A DNA stretch of 44,825 bases, from contig JADFJC010000017.1 in assembly GCA_022566315.1 (NCBI GenBank), positions 1 to 44,825 on the forward strand, read 5' to 3'. This document shows, piece after piece, positions 25,155 to 33,960 of the stretch. This DNA is from Planctomycetota bacterium. Lineage in GTDB: Bacteria; Planctomycetota; Phycisphaerae; Sedimentisphaerales; Anaerobacaceae. Within the stretch, counting starts at the first letter, position 1. Each line of letters begins with the position of its first letter. A model generated the notes under the pieces. It was given only the letters and a program-made list of their open reading frames with translations. It had not been told where the DNA came from and did no database searches. Position numbers and translations under genes: made by a program.

Positions 25155-26147
25155 ATGCTTGAGCAATTTAAAAAAACCGGCAAAGATGCCCTTGCTGACC
25201 TGAAAAAGGTTACCGACCTGAGGACTCTGGAAGAGTTCCGCATAAAATACCTGAGTCGAAAAGGGCGGATTATTCAGATGCTTAGCCAGATAGGTAAGCT
25301 GCCCTCCGAACAAAAACCTCTGGCGGGCCAGCTCGCAAACAAAATAAAAAAAGAGGTTACCAAAGCGTTCGAGCATCTAAAAAGCACTCTGTTGCAATCC
25401 AGGCAGGAAACATCAAAAGAGCTAATAGACGTTACTCTGCCGGGCAGACCTGTCAGGATCGGCAAGACGCACGTTATCACACAGACCTTAAATGAGCTGC
25501 TGGAGATATTCGGCCGAATGGGCTTTGCTGTGGCTTATGGCCCGGAGGTCGAAGACGAATGGCACAATTTTATTGCTCTGAACATTAGTCCTGAACACCC
25601 CGCGAGGGACCCTTCGGATAATTTCTACATTGATGATGACACGTTATTGCGAAGCCAGACATCCACGATTCAAATCCGTGTTATGGAGCGCACCAAACCA
25701 CCAATTCGCGTTGTTGCTCCGGGACGAGTTTATCGGCCGGACACAGTCGATGCGACACACATGTATATGTTTTACCAGCTTGAAGCCCTGGTTGTCGATG
25801 AGGGTGTTAGTATGGTAGATATGAAGACGACCATCGAGCAGTTTATCCATGCCTTTTTGGGTCCCGATACGAAATGGCGATTTCGTCCGAGCTTTTTCCC
25901 GTTTACCGAGCCGAGTGCCGAGGTTGATTTGCTCCTCAAAGACAAGAGCGGCAAAGAAAGCTGGGTAGAGATGGGCGGCTGTGGTATGGTTGACCCGAAC
26001 GTTTTTGACGCAGTTGGGATAGACAGCGAAAAATATACCGGCTGGGCGTTCGGCTTCGGGATAGAACGCCTGGCTATGCGAAAGTACGGCATTACAGACA
26101 TTCGCCTGTTTTTCGAGAACGACCTGCGATTCCTGGAGCAATTCTAA
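25155..26147 (+). CDS. pheS: Phenylalanine-tRNA ligase alpha subunit
   Basis: 330 residues, normal for the alpha subunit. An N-terminal coiled-coil region (about 1-85) precedes the class II catalytic domain: HVITQTLNELLEIFGRMGF, YGPEVEDEWHNF, LLRSQTSTIQIRVM, RVYRPDTVDATHMYMFYQLE, RFRPSFFPFTEPSAEVD, WVEMGGCGMVDPNVF and motif 3 [16 protein letters not shown]. It charges tRNA-Phe as an alpha2-beta2 enzyme. The partner pheT, usually next, is absent from the window. A second copy of this gene's last 112 bases lies beyond hicBA at 26712-26823. Confidence 0.97.
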   Translation: MLEQFKKTGKDALADLKKVTDLRTLEEFRIKYLSRKGRIIQMLSQIGKLPSEQKPLAGQLANKIKKEVTKAFEHLKSTLLQSRQETSKELIDVTLPGRPVRIGKTHVITQTLNELLEIFGRMGFAVAYGPEVEDEWHNFIALNISPEHPARDPSDNFYIDDDTLLRSQTSTIQIRVMERTKPPIRVVAPGRVYRPDTVDATHMYMFYQLEALVVDEGVSMVDMKTTIEQFIHAFLGPDTKWRFRPSFFPFTEPSAEVDLLLKDKSGKESWVEMGGCGMVDPNVFDAVGIDSEKYTGWAFGFGIERLAMRKYGITDIRLFFENDLRFLEQF

Positions 26148-26154
26148 TTTTCTT
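26043..26154 (+). repeat. Direct repeat, left copy: pheS 3' end
   Basis: 112 bases covering the last 35 codons of pheS and 7 bases beyond. It matches 26712-26823 at 105 of 112 positions without gaps; the core 26061-26132 (72 bases) is identical. Confidence 0.9.
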
Positions 26155-26265
26155 CTACTAATTTTCTGTTTTGTTAGAAGCCCTAAATTAAGGTGGTAGA
26201 TTTCGTTAAACTATAGTATGATTTGCAGTTAATATAGGGTACGGTTGAACCTGGAGGTGATAGGT

Positions 26266-26472
26266 ATGGTCTATAGAGTAATTATTGAAAAAGGCGAAGA
26301 TTTTGGTTATGTGGTACATTGTCCGGCGATTCCTGGTTGTCATTCGCAGGGTAATACTATTGAAGAAGCAATCGAGAACATCAAGGATGCGATAAAAGGA
26401 TGTCTGTCGGTATTGGATGAGGAGGTTTCTGTATCTGCCAAAGAAATCGGTGCTATGGAAATTGAGGTGTAG
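26266..26472 (+). CDS. hicB: HicB-family antitoxin
   Basis: 68 residues from the ATG at 26266, chosen for the perfect GGAGGTGAT at 26253-26261. The sequence YRVIIEKGEDFGYVVHCPAIPGCHSQG then TIEEAIENIKDAIKGCL is the partial RNase H fold of HicB. No DNA-binding tail is present, so it is the short form. HicB neutralises the HicA mRNA interferase and may repress the operon. It lies between the two copies of the pheS 3' end. Confidence 0.92.
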   Translation: MVYRVIIEKGEDFGYVVHCPAIPGCHSQGNTIEEAIENIKDAIKGCLSVLDEEVSVSAKEIGAMEIEV

Positions 26473-26475
26473 TTG

Positions 26476-26823
<348 letters not shown>

Positions 26824-26878
26824 CCTGTTGGATTTTTCGTTATTGAAGAAACAGTGGGTGTTGAAAATCCTGTGGGTT

Positions 26879-27487
26879 TTAATCGGCCTGTTGAGTCGAT
26901 TTAGCTTTGAGTTTTTCGTCGGCGGCTTCCCAGCGGGTGCGGATATCATCCTTGGATTGCCATCTAAACCAAAGCACAAAATTTTCGTCACGTTCAACTT
27001 TGCCGTAATAGTGGCCGGTGCTGACAACTTTACCGTTGGAGTGGACAAGCACGAGCAGTTTCGCAATGCCCGTTTGCTCTATGCCGCGGGCTAATGCCAG
27101 TTCGGGGAACGGCGTAGGTGAGTTGGGAATTGGAATTGCTGGGATGCCTAAAATGCTGCTTTTGTATTCTGTGCCGAGCGCACCCAAACTTATTTCCGCC
27201 ACGTAGTCAGCTTGCTCGGCGTCTTCGGTGAGATGAGCCCCGATTTCGGCAAAACGCGCTCGCACTGCTGCCTTAACGTATTCGAGGTCGTAGCCCTTTA
27301 GATTGGTAAAGTCTAAGTAAGTCTTTTTCCCGGCTAACTGTGGAATGTCGAGTTTCTCAAGGGCATTGTCAACCGCTCCGGAAAGCAGGAGCTGCTCAAT
27401 AGCGGTCCGCTGTGTGTTGGTAAAAGTTCGTGAGCCGCAGCCGGCCGCAAAGGTTACTAATAAGCTTGTCCAAATGATATACTTCAT
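26879..27487 (-). CDS. Lipoprotein of unknown function
   Basis: 202 residues. The signal is MKYIIWTSLLVTFAAGC with a lipobox ending at Cys17. The mature region begins SRTFTNTQRTAIEQLLLSGAVDNAL, a pattern also seen in uncharacterised planctomycete lipoproteins (DUF6655-like; not certain), and continues as an alpha/beta domain (KKTYLDFTNLKG, EQADYVAEISLGALGTEY). No catalytic motif is seen. Monocistronic on the minus strand, with the displaced pheS end convergent to it. Confidence 0.7.
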   Translation of the reverse strand: MKYIIWTSLLVTFAAGCGSRTFTNTQRTAIEQLLLSGAVDNALEKLDIPQLAGKKTYLDFTNLKGYDLEYVKAAVRARFAEIGAHLTEDAEQADYVAEISLGALGTEYKSSILGIPAIPIPNSPTPFPELALARGIEQTGIAKLLVLVHSNGKVVSTGHYYGKVERDENFVLWFRWQSKDDIRTRWEAADEKLKAKSTQQAD

Positions 27488-27619
27488 TTTTGCCTCGATT
27501 TAAGAACCCTCGAAAGTAGAAAAAACATACACAGCAAAAACCTTTACCCGGAACGTAATATAAACCGCTCCTTGTATATATGTCAATCATATTTTCCGTA
27601 GGGTGGTTGTCCTATCACC

Positions 27620-28246
27620 TCATGTACAAAGGAGAATTGTAAGGCCTACGAACAACAGCAACCCTGCGACCATACACACACATCCAAGCAAGAGTTTGCG
27701 GGACCTTCGGTACCAGAGGTATATTCCGGTAAGGACCCACAGCCACATAGATATTGCCACAGCGTCAACGAGCACGGCCCAGGTGATATGGGCGAAATAC
27801 GGCTGAGCGTATCCGCCACGAAAATGCAGGAAATGCACAAGCCGATAGAACGAGAAAGGCTGCTGCTTCTCGACGATAACCAGCGAACGATGGCGGCGCC
27901 AGGTAACGCGATAATTGCCGCCGCCGCAAATGCGAAGGATAATCATTTGGCTGGCATTTGGCTGACCTTGAATGCGGTGTGCCCCATCCAGGTCCAATAG
28001 CTGCAGGATCGCACGGGCCTGTTCAGCGGGTACCCTGGGAAATGCCTCATCAGGAACGAATTCAACCTCTCGAACAACCTTCCACTTCGGTGGGGTTATC
28101 TTCAACCGCTCGATGAACCACTTGTTGTGATTCAGGCAAAAGGCGCTTGTAGCATACACTGCCATCCACGGCAGCAGGAACAAACCCGTGTACAAATGTA
28201 TGTAATGCACGACGCGATCCACGCGTACCCATCCACTACTTCCCAT
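27620..28246 (-). CDS. PepSY-associated transmembrane protein
   Basis: 208 residues from the ATG at 28246 with AAGGAGG 7 bases upstream. An N-terminal helix (VVHYIHLYTGLFLLPWMAVYATSAFCLNH) is the PepSY-TM signature; a periplasmic PepSY-like domain follows (residues about 60-140). Then come VHFLHFRGGYAQPYF and two C-terminal helices (WAVLVDAVAISMWLWVLTGIYLWY, LGCVCMVAGLLLFVGLTILL). Several histidines near the membrane are typical of members linked to iron or flavin electron transport. No partner gene is adjacent, so the role is open. Confidence 0.8.
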   Translation of the reverse strand: MGSSGWVRVDRVVHYIHLYTGLFLLPWMAVYATSAFCLNHNKWFIERLKITPPKWKVVREVEFVPDEAFPRVPAEQARAILQLLDLDGAHRIQGQPNASQMIILRICGGGNYRVTWRRHRSLVIVEKQQPFSFYRLVHFLHFRGGYAQPYFAHITWAVLVDAVAISMWLWVLTGIYLWYRRSRKLLLGCVCMVAGLLLFVGLTILLCT

Positions 28247-28284
28247 ATACAAGCCTCCTTTTCAATACAGGGGTTCATCACTTC

Positions 28285-28430
28285 ACTGGAATAACCGGGG
28301 ACAGCGGAGCAGCCGGCAAGGCCGCCATCCAGCGGGTGAGAGTCCCGCCGTGCCAATTGCCCGATTCAGGCACGTAGCCGATACCACAGTTCATGGTGGG
28401 TAACCGCATGAGTTCTGCGTGGCGTAAACG
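28285..28430 (+). mobile_element. Probable group II intron fragment (5' RNA part)
   Basis: The gap between the PepSY and TraB-like genes contains AGCGGGTGAGAGTCCCGC and CGTGCCAATTGCCCGATTCAGGCACG, which forms a GTGCC/GGCAC stem, then GTAGCCGATACC and GGTGGGTAACCGCATGAG. These resemble domain I of bacterial group II introns (the GGTGAGAGTCC box is characteristic). There is no reverse transcriptase ORF and no domain V seen, so it would be a truncated relic. Recognition is from memory of such introns. Confidence 0.4.
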
Positions 28431-28437
28431 GCCCTAA

Positions 28438-29760
28438 TTATTCTCGTAGTTTTTCCACATTTTCGAGCGGCTTATGCCAGCGTATAGACTCCCATGCACG
28501 AAATGCTTCCCAAGCCCCTCCGCGATACGGTGTCTCAATGAGGTCCTGCAAGTAGTAGTCGAGATCATAGTAACTATTCCGCCAATTTAGAACTTCAAGC
28601 CAGTTCTCTTTCTCTAAGATCCTCAAAAGCTTCCGATATTCATTGACAGCGAGGTCGTGCTGATGTTTGAGATCGTAAACAGTAGCGAGTGTGAACAAAG
28701 CTTTCTGCTCAAATGTACGAAGTGGTGGCCAGCACCATCGGTGGTCAGGGAAATGTGGTATAGCCGTAAGGATCTGCTGTGAAAGAATTTCATTTAGAAT
28801 CCCCTCGGCCCCCTCCAAATCGCCAAATAGAAGCCGCCATTTAGCCTGATAGTAGCGAGTGACTGAAGATTCTGGCTCTAACAATTCGAGTTTGTTCAAT
28901 AATTCTTTCGTACGTCGATGATCACGGGCTTGCGGGATCCCGGGAATCACCCACGAATCGAGATTTGCACCTAATAGAAGGACGGCGTCATCCTTGTACC
29001 AGCCGGATGTTATCTCTTCTGGAGTGAGTGGAAAGAACTGGAAAGTCGAGACAATACTGATCTCAGTTTGATTCCGCAGCCTTTTGCTTATTCGCGGACA
29101 ATGGAAGCCACCATAAACAACTGCTATTCTCTTGCCGGGATATTCTCTGGCCATGTTTAGAATATTCTCTGTGATATGGTCATCCCGAGTGTCAAAGAAT
29201 GCACGTTCATCAGAGGGTAACTGTAAGAACCAGGCCTGATCAGTTTCTCTTGTCAGTTCGTTTCGCTGAAATGACTCAATACCATTTGATTCACCGAAAG
29301 CCTGACCCGCCTCCCATTTCCCGAGCCCTGTAAGTCGGGTCTGTAACTCCTCCCAACGCTGTTCCACTGTTGAGGTATCTGGAGGTTCGAGTGAAGCCAC
29401 AGCCTCTTCCTTGTCTTCTGCTGAACCGCTCCAGTCTACCCCATAGATAGGAATCCCCTTCTCCTCCGCCCAGGTATGAGTCGCATACCACTCTTGTGGG
29501 AATGTGAAGAAATGGCCACGATCCCGCCAATCAGGCAGTTTTTCAACAGAAATGGCAGCCGGATCAATTTTGCTGAGCAATGCCCTCAGGTGAGCCGGAG
29601 AAAAATCTGGATTGAGTAACAACGTCGCGTGATGGGTTGCCACGAATACAATCTCCGTTTTTTGCTCTCTGGGCAGTTGTGTTGATACTTGGCACGCAAT
29701 TGGAGCGATTGAAAGGATCACTGCACAGGTCAATATCTTTAGATACCCAATTGTGCTCAT
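28438..29760 (-). CDS. TraB/ChaN-like lipoprotein
   Basis: About 440 residues from the ATG at 29760 (AGAGGGG upstream). The N-terminus is a lipoprotein signal ending at a lipobox Cys (SIAPIAC). Residues about 35-250 show the EreA/ChaN/TraB-like pattern: VFVATHH near the start, DPAAISVEKLPDW, then RDDHITENILNMAREYPGKR and IAVVYGGFHCPRIS, where the late His follows a hydrophobic strand. The C-terminal 170 residues appear helical and TPR-like (KLELLEPESSVTRYYQAKWRLL). Members include haem-binding and protease-like proteins; the activity is unassigned. Confidence 0.6.
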   Translation of the reverse strand: MSTIGYLKILTCAVILSIAPIACQVSTQLPREQKTEIVFVATHHATLLLNPDFSPAHLRALLSKIDPAAISVEKLPDWRDRGHFFTFPQEWYATHTWAEEKGIPIYGVDWSGSAEDKEEAVASLEPPDTSTVEQRWEELQTRLTGLGKWEAGQAFGESNGIESFQRNELTRETDQAWFLQLPSDERAFFDTRDDHITENILNMAREYPGKRIAVVYGGFHCPRISKRLRNQTEISIVSTFQFFPLTPEEITSGWYKDDAVLLLGANLDSWVIPGIPQARDHRRTKELLNKLELLEPESSVTRYYQAKWRLLFGDLEGAEGILNEILSQQILTAIPHFPDHRWCWPPLRTFEQKALFTLATVYDLKHQHDLAVNEYRKLLRILEKENWLEVLNWRNSYYDLDYYLQDLIETPYRGGAWEAFRAWESIRWHKPLENVEKLRE

Positions 29761-29949
29761 CAATTTATCCCCTCTGACATTTTCCTATGATATTGTATAA
29801 CATACTTTGTTGTTGTGCCATACTTTCTCATGGGAAATCCGGTGTAGAAATATTGGATTAGCTAAGTCCAATCTCCTTTCTTGAATAATTGGTTACAGCA
29901 ACTTATTTTTCTACTTTTTTCCGCAATATGTACCACACTCAGTGCAGCA

Positions 29950-30960
29950 CTACTTAAGCCCCGAATTCTCTTCAAGTCCAAAGACGATATTCATATTCTG
30001 AATCGCCTGGCCGGATGCGCCCTTGACCAGATTGTCAATCGCAGAAAAGCAAACGACTTTGCCTTTCACACAAGTTACAAAGATATGGCAGTAGTTCGTC
30101 CCTGCGACATCTTTAACAGCAGGAGCATCTTTGCAAATCTGCACAAAAGGTTCGTCAGTGTAGAAATCGTTATACAGCTTTGACATTTCTTCATTGCTAA
30201 GGTTCTTCTTCGGTTGACAATACACTGTTGAGAGAATTCCCCTGTCAAAAGGTCCCACGTGAGGTTGAAACAGTATTCGGACATCGCAGCCGGCTATATC
30301 ACCGGCGATTTGTTCCATCTCCGGCATATGGCGGTGTGTGCCAATCCCGTATGCGAACAGATTCTCGTTCATATTGGGAAAATGAAATTTACTCGACGGA
30401 TTGTTCCCCGCACCCGATGTGCCCGTTACCGCATTGACGATAATCGAGCTTGTCTCAATAAGGCCTTTTTTGAGCAGCGGTGCAATGGCTAACACGGCGC
30501 CGGTGGGGAAACAGCCGGGATTGGCGACCAGGACAGAGCCTTTTATCTGCTCGCGGAATAGTTCAGGCAGTCCGAATACAGCCCGTGCCAGGTTAGCGGT
30601 ATCGGTATGCTTAACGTTATAAAACTGTTCATAAACATTCACATCCTTGAGCCGATAGTCCGCACTGAAATCAATCACCTTCAGCCCGGCGTCTAAAAGC
30701 TTCGGCACAAATCCCATAGAGACCTTATGCGGCAGACAGCAAAGGGCGACATCAGCCAGGCCTGAGAGCTTGCCAATGTCCAACGGCTCGATTTGCAGAG
30801 CGCACCGCCCTTTAAATTGCGGGAAAACCTCTTCCACCGCCCCGCATCCTTCCGGCAACGCAGTCAGATAGGTAAGCTCCGCTTCGTTGTGGCGCAGGAG
30901 AATCCGTACTGATTCGGCGCCGGTATATCCGCTTGCCCCGATTATTGCAACTCGTATCAT
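29950..30960 (-). CDS. argC: N-acetyl-gamma-glutamyl-phosphate reductase
   Basis: 336 residues, normal for ArgC. The NADP-binding GASGYTGAE is at 8-16, the catalytic Cys150 is in VANPGCFPTG, and the conserved NAVTGTSGAGN and GIGTHRHMPEMEQI are present. It reduces N-acetylglutamyl phosphate to the semialdehyde in arginine biosynthesis. AAGGAAG precedes the ATG. It lies 51 bases after the EamA transporter gene on the same strand; no other arg genes are nearby. Confidence 0.97.
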   Translation of the reverse strand: MIRVAIIGASGYTGAESVRILLRHNEAELTYLTALPEGCGAVEEVFPQFKGRCALQIEPLDIGKLSGLADVALCCLPHKVSMGFVPKLLDAGLKVIDFSADYRLKDVNVYEQFYNVKHTDTANLARAVFGLPELFREQIKGSVLVANPGCFPTGAVLAIAPLLKKGLIETSSIIVNAVTGTSGAGNNPSSKFHFPNMNENLFAYGIGTHRHMPEMEQIAGDIAGCDVRILFQPHVGPFDRGILSTVYCQPKKNLSNEEMSKLYNDFYTDEPFVQICKDAPAVKDVAGTNYCHIFVTCVKGKVVCFSAIDNLVKGASGQAIQNMNIVFGLEENSGLK

Positions 30961-31011
30961 TGTGTCTTCCTTTCTTTTTTCGAGTATTGGCCAAGAATAC
31001 CAGTTTCATCT

Positions 31012-31845
31012 TTAGTGGTCAAGTTTCCTCCTTAGCAAGACGACCGAACAAGCGCCAATAACTAACGCAGTACCCAAAAGGCAAGTCGCCGTCAAAGGCT
31101 CACTGAATATTGCCACGCCGGCTATATAGCACAATACCGTCTCGAGCATAAGCAACAATGAACCGGTCTTGACCGGCACATACTTAAAGCCTTCCGTCAT
31201 CAAGAGCTGACCGATAGTAACGCTGACACCGATGCCCAGCAGGATAAAGACGCCTTTAAGGCCAACATCTCCTTTGCTACTAAAAGCCGGACCTATGACC
31301 AGCCACATCCCGACCACACACTGGGAAAAGTAAATCGCCAATGAATTGTCCGTATCGTGGAGCTTGCGTATCAGCGTGACAGCTACCCCGGCAGCCACCG
31401 CGCCGAGGACCGCCAAAAGCTCATATCTACCAAAGACCAGCAATGAAAAACCCTGCTGTTTTTCGTAGGCTACAAAGTAAATGCCAACCATAGCCGTCAG
31501 AATAGCCGTAATATCGAACAGCCGCAGCCGCTCTTTCAGGAAGACTGCACTGATAATACTTGCAAAGATCGGGTATGAGTTTATCAGAACTATGCCTTTA
31601 CCCAATCCCAGCTTGGTAATACACAAAAGTGTGATAAAGACAGCCGTCCCGCCTGTAAGACCTCGCAGGAACAGCAGCTTTTTGTTGATAAAGACAAGCT
31701 TGGCTCGCCCTGACAAAGCGGCAGTCGCGATCAGGCCCAACCCTATGACAAACCGAAAGAAAGCCAGTTTGTAGGCGCCTATATATGAGCCGGCCTTGAC
31801 CAGGCAGCCGGCTATACAAAAGAAGATGCTCGCCAGAGCCATCAA
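31012..31845 (-). CDS. EamA/DMT-superfamily transporter
   Basis: 277 residues with about ten hydrophobic helices in two EamA repeats. The first runs ASIFFCIAGCLVKAGSYIGAYKLAFFRFVIG to IVLINSYPIFASIISAVFLKERLRL; the second runs VAAGVAVTLIRKLHDTDNSLAIYFSQ to VPVKTGSLLLMLETVLCYIAGVAIFSE. The proline/glutamate pair at the end of helix 4 (FLKERL) is typical. Substrates of this superfamily cannot be read from sequence. It begins just downstream of the rpsI terminator and may form an operon with argC. Confidence 0.85.
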   Translation of the reverse strand: MMALASIFFCIAGCLVKAGSYIGAYKLAFFRFVIGLGLIATAALSGRAKLVFINKKLLFLRGLTGGTAVFITLLCITKLGLGKGIVLINSYPIFASIISAVFLKERLRLFDITAILTAMVGIYFVAYEKQQGFSLLVFGRYELLAVLGAVAAGVAVTLIRKLHDTDNSLAIYFSQCVVGMWLVIGPAFSSKGDVGLKGVFILLGIGVSVTIGQLLMTEGFKYVPVKTGSLLLMLETVLCYIAGVAIFSEPLTATCLLGTALVIGACSVVLLRRKLDH

Positions 31846-31905
31846 AGAGGCCCCCTTTGATTTATGTTCCGCTCTTGAGATTGTAATTTATATCTCCATA
31901 AAAAA

Positions 31906-31928
31906 AGCCACCGGGAATTCCAGTGGCT
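31906..31928 (-). terminator. Rho-independent terminator after rpsI
   Basis: On the minus strand AGCCAC (paired with GTGGCT) surrounds an 11-base loop, and seven or more T residues follow. It lies 31 bases after the rpsI stop, so it ends the rplM-rpsI transcript. Confidence 0.75.
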
Positions 31929-31958
31929 CTTTTAATAATCCCAAAAATAATTTCCAAG

Positions 31959-32429
31959 CTATCGTTTTGAGAACTGGAACTTTCTCCTTGCACCTCTTTG
32001 TCCGGGCTTTTTCCTTTCGACCATCCTGGGGTCGCGGGTAAGATGCCCGCCGTCCCGGAGGGCCTGGAGATAGTTTTCATCATATTTCTTCAATGCCCTT
32101 GCAATTCCTAACAGCGAGGCACCTGCCTGTCCGGTAGTTCCGCCGCCTTTGACATTAATGAAGACATCAAAAGATTTTTCCGCGTCAACAGTTACCAGAG
32201 GCGCCACCACCGCTTTTCTGTCCTGCTCCCGAACAAAGTAATCTTTGAGCTCTTTTTTGTTGACTATCAATTTGCCGTCGCCGGGTTTGATTCGTACACG
32301 GGCGACGGAGCTTTTTCTTCTGCCGGTACCCCACCAGTAACCACCCTTTGGCTCGGTGTTGGGGCTCGAAGCTTGCTTAGTTTTAGTATCTATGTTGACT
32401 TCGGGTTTATCAGTTTTGGTTTCTGCCAT
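31959..32429 (-). CDS. rpsI: Ribosomal protein S9
   Basis: 156 residues. The S9 core starts at about residue 31 (GYWWGTGRRKSSVARVRIKPG) and ends with the universally conserved KKPGQRGARRKFQFSKR tail that reaches the P site. A 30-residue Lys/Thr/Asp-rich N-terminal extension precedes it, longer than in E. coli. It follows rplM by 15 bases, the usual rplM-rpsI arrangement. Confidence 0.96.
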   Translation of the reverse strand: MAETKTDKPEVNIDTKTKQASSPNTEPKGGYWWGTGRRKSSVARVRIKPGDGKLIVNKKELKDYFVREQDRKAVVAPLVTVDAEKSFDVFINVKGGGTTGQAGASLLGIARALKKYDENYLQALRDGGHLTRDPRMVERKKPGQRGARRKFQFSKR

Positions 32430-32444
32430 AATTTGTGTTCTTCA

Positions 32445-32876
32445 CTAAAACAGTTCTATTTTTTCCGGTCTCTGGGCCTGGTGCTCGTGTTCCGGGCCTT
32501 TATAAACCTTCAACTTTTTGAGCATTTTTCTGCCGAGCTTGCTCTTCGGCAGCATCCGCCTTATGGCTAATTCAATGACCTTTTCAGGTTTTTTTGCCAT
32601 CATATCGGCAAAGCTGACGTATTTATGCCCGCCGGGGAAATGCGTGTAATAGTCGTACTCCTTCTTCTGGGCCTTTTTGCCGGTAACCTGTATTTTCTCG
32701 GCGTTCACCACAATCACATAATCGCCTGTATCAACGTGCGGCGTATATGTGGGCTTGTTTTTTCCCATAAGTATAGGCGCAATTTTAGACGCCATTCGGC
32801 CAAGAATGGCCCCATCGGCATCCACGAGCATCCATTTATGCTCGACGTTTTCTTTCTTTGCCATAAAGCTCTTCAT
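32445..32876 (-). CDS. rplM: Ribosomal protein L13
   Basis: 143 residues. The start at 32876 aligns [20 protein letters not shown] with the usual L13 N-terminus. [33 protein letters not shown] and [21 protein letters not shown] are family signatures. L13 is an early 50S assembly protein. First gene of the rplM-rpsI operon. Confidence 0.97.
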   Translation of the reverse strand: MKSFMAKKENVEHKWMLVDADGAILGRMASKIAPILMGKNKPTYTPHVDTGDYVIVVNAEKIQVTGKKAQKKEYDYYTHFPGGHKYVSFADMMAKKPEKVIELAIRRMLPKSKLGRKMLKKLKVYKGPEHEHQAQRPEKIELF

Positions 32877-32909
32877 AGAAACACTCTCTTTCGCTACACA
32901 AAAAACAGT

Positions 32910-32937
32910 ATTTTACCGAATTACACAGACCTGTCAA
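32910..32937 (-). promoter_or_regulatory. Promoter of rplM-rpsI
   Basis: On the minus strand a perfect TTGACA (32937-32932), a 16-base spacer and TAAAAT (32915-32910). The predicted start would be near 32903, giving a leader of about 27 bases before the rplM ATG. Confidence 0.6.
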
Positions 32938-32976
32938 ACTATTTTTGCGGTGAAAATTCAATAATTTGGGCTGCAT

Positions 32977-33162
<186 letters not shown>

Positions 33163-33960
33163 ATGAGGCTATCATCAAAAATAAGAGTTGAGCCGCTTTC
33201 GCTGGCGTTTGCCGTATTCGGCGGGCTTGTGCTGCTGTTTATTGTTGCCCCGCTGATAAGTATGTTTGTCAGGTGTTCGCCGGGCGAACTTGTCGAGACG
33301 GCAAAAGATGCCGAAGTTCGAAACAGCATCTGGCTTACATTGTGGACATCGATGGCAGCAACTGTAATTTTCGCTGTCGCTGCGATTCCTTTTGCTTATC
33401 TGCTGGCACGAAAGGATTTTCCATTGAAACGGCTTGTTACAGCTATTATCGACCTTCCAGTTGTCATACCACATTCGGCGGCGGGGATAGCATTGTTGGG
33501 CGTCATTTCTCGAAACGGCTTTTTGGGCAAGGCAGCGGGCAAGATAGGTTTTAGTTTTGTCGACAGCGTGGCCGGTATAATGATGGCGATGGCTTTTGTC
33601 AGTATCCCATATCTTATCAATTCAGCCCGAGACGGATTTCTTGCTGTCCCAGTTCGTCTTGAAAAAGCTGCGCTAAGCCTCGGTGCAAGCCCCTTGCAGG
33701 TCTTTTTGACCGTCTCGGTTCCTTTGGCGTGGCGGGCCATTCTCTCAGGTTTGATTTTGATGTGGGCCCGTGGGATGAGCGAGTTCGGTGCGGTACTAAT
33801 CATCGCTTATCAGCCGATGATTACGCCTGTATTGATTTATGAACGTTTCACCAGTTTCGGCCTGAAATACGCTCGCCCTGTGGCGGTTCTTTTCATATCA
33901 GTATGTTTAATTTTTTTCATAACATTACGGCTTTTGGCGAGAGAAAAACAAAATGCTTAG
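33163..33960 (+). CDS. modB: Molybdate/tungstate ABC transporter permease
   Basis: 265 residues from the ATG at 33163. About six transmembrane helices are visible, for example LSLAFAVFGGLVLLFIVAPLISMF, SIWLTLWTSMAATVIFAVAAIPFAYLLA and AVLFISVCLIFFITLRLLA. The EAA loop is RLEKAALSLGASPLQVFLTVSVPLA with the conserved Gly. The resemblance is to ModB/WtpB; the RNSIWLTLWTS and DLPVVIPHSAAGIALL segments fit. No Shine-Dalgarno is present because the repeat runs to the ATG. A substrate-binding ModA/WtpA gene is not in the window. Confidence 0.88.
   Translation: MRLSSKIRVEPLSLAFAVFGGLVLLFIVAPLISMFVRCSPGELVETAKDAEVRNSIWLTLWTSMAATVIFAVAAIPFAYLLARKDFPLKRLVTAIIDLPVVIPHSAAGIALLGVISRNGFLGKAAGKIGFSFVDSVAGIMMAMAFVSIPYLINSARDGFLAVPVRLEKAALSLGASPLQVFLTVSVPLAWRAILSGLILMWARGMSEFGAVLIIAYQPMITPVLIYERFTSFGLKYARPVAVLFISVCLIFFITLRLLAREKQNA

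Noticed and set aside
29855..29873. TTGGATTAGCTAAGTCCAA as an operator
   Set aside because: Only the outer five bases are symmetric; too weak to call.
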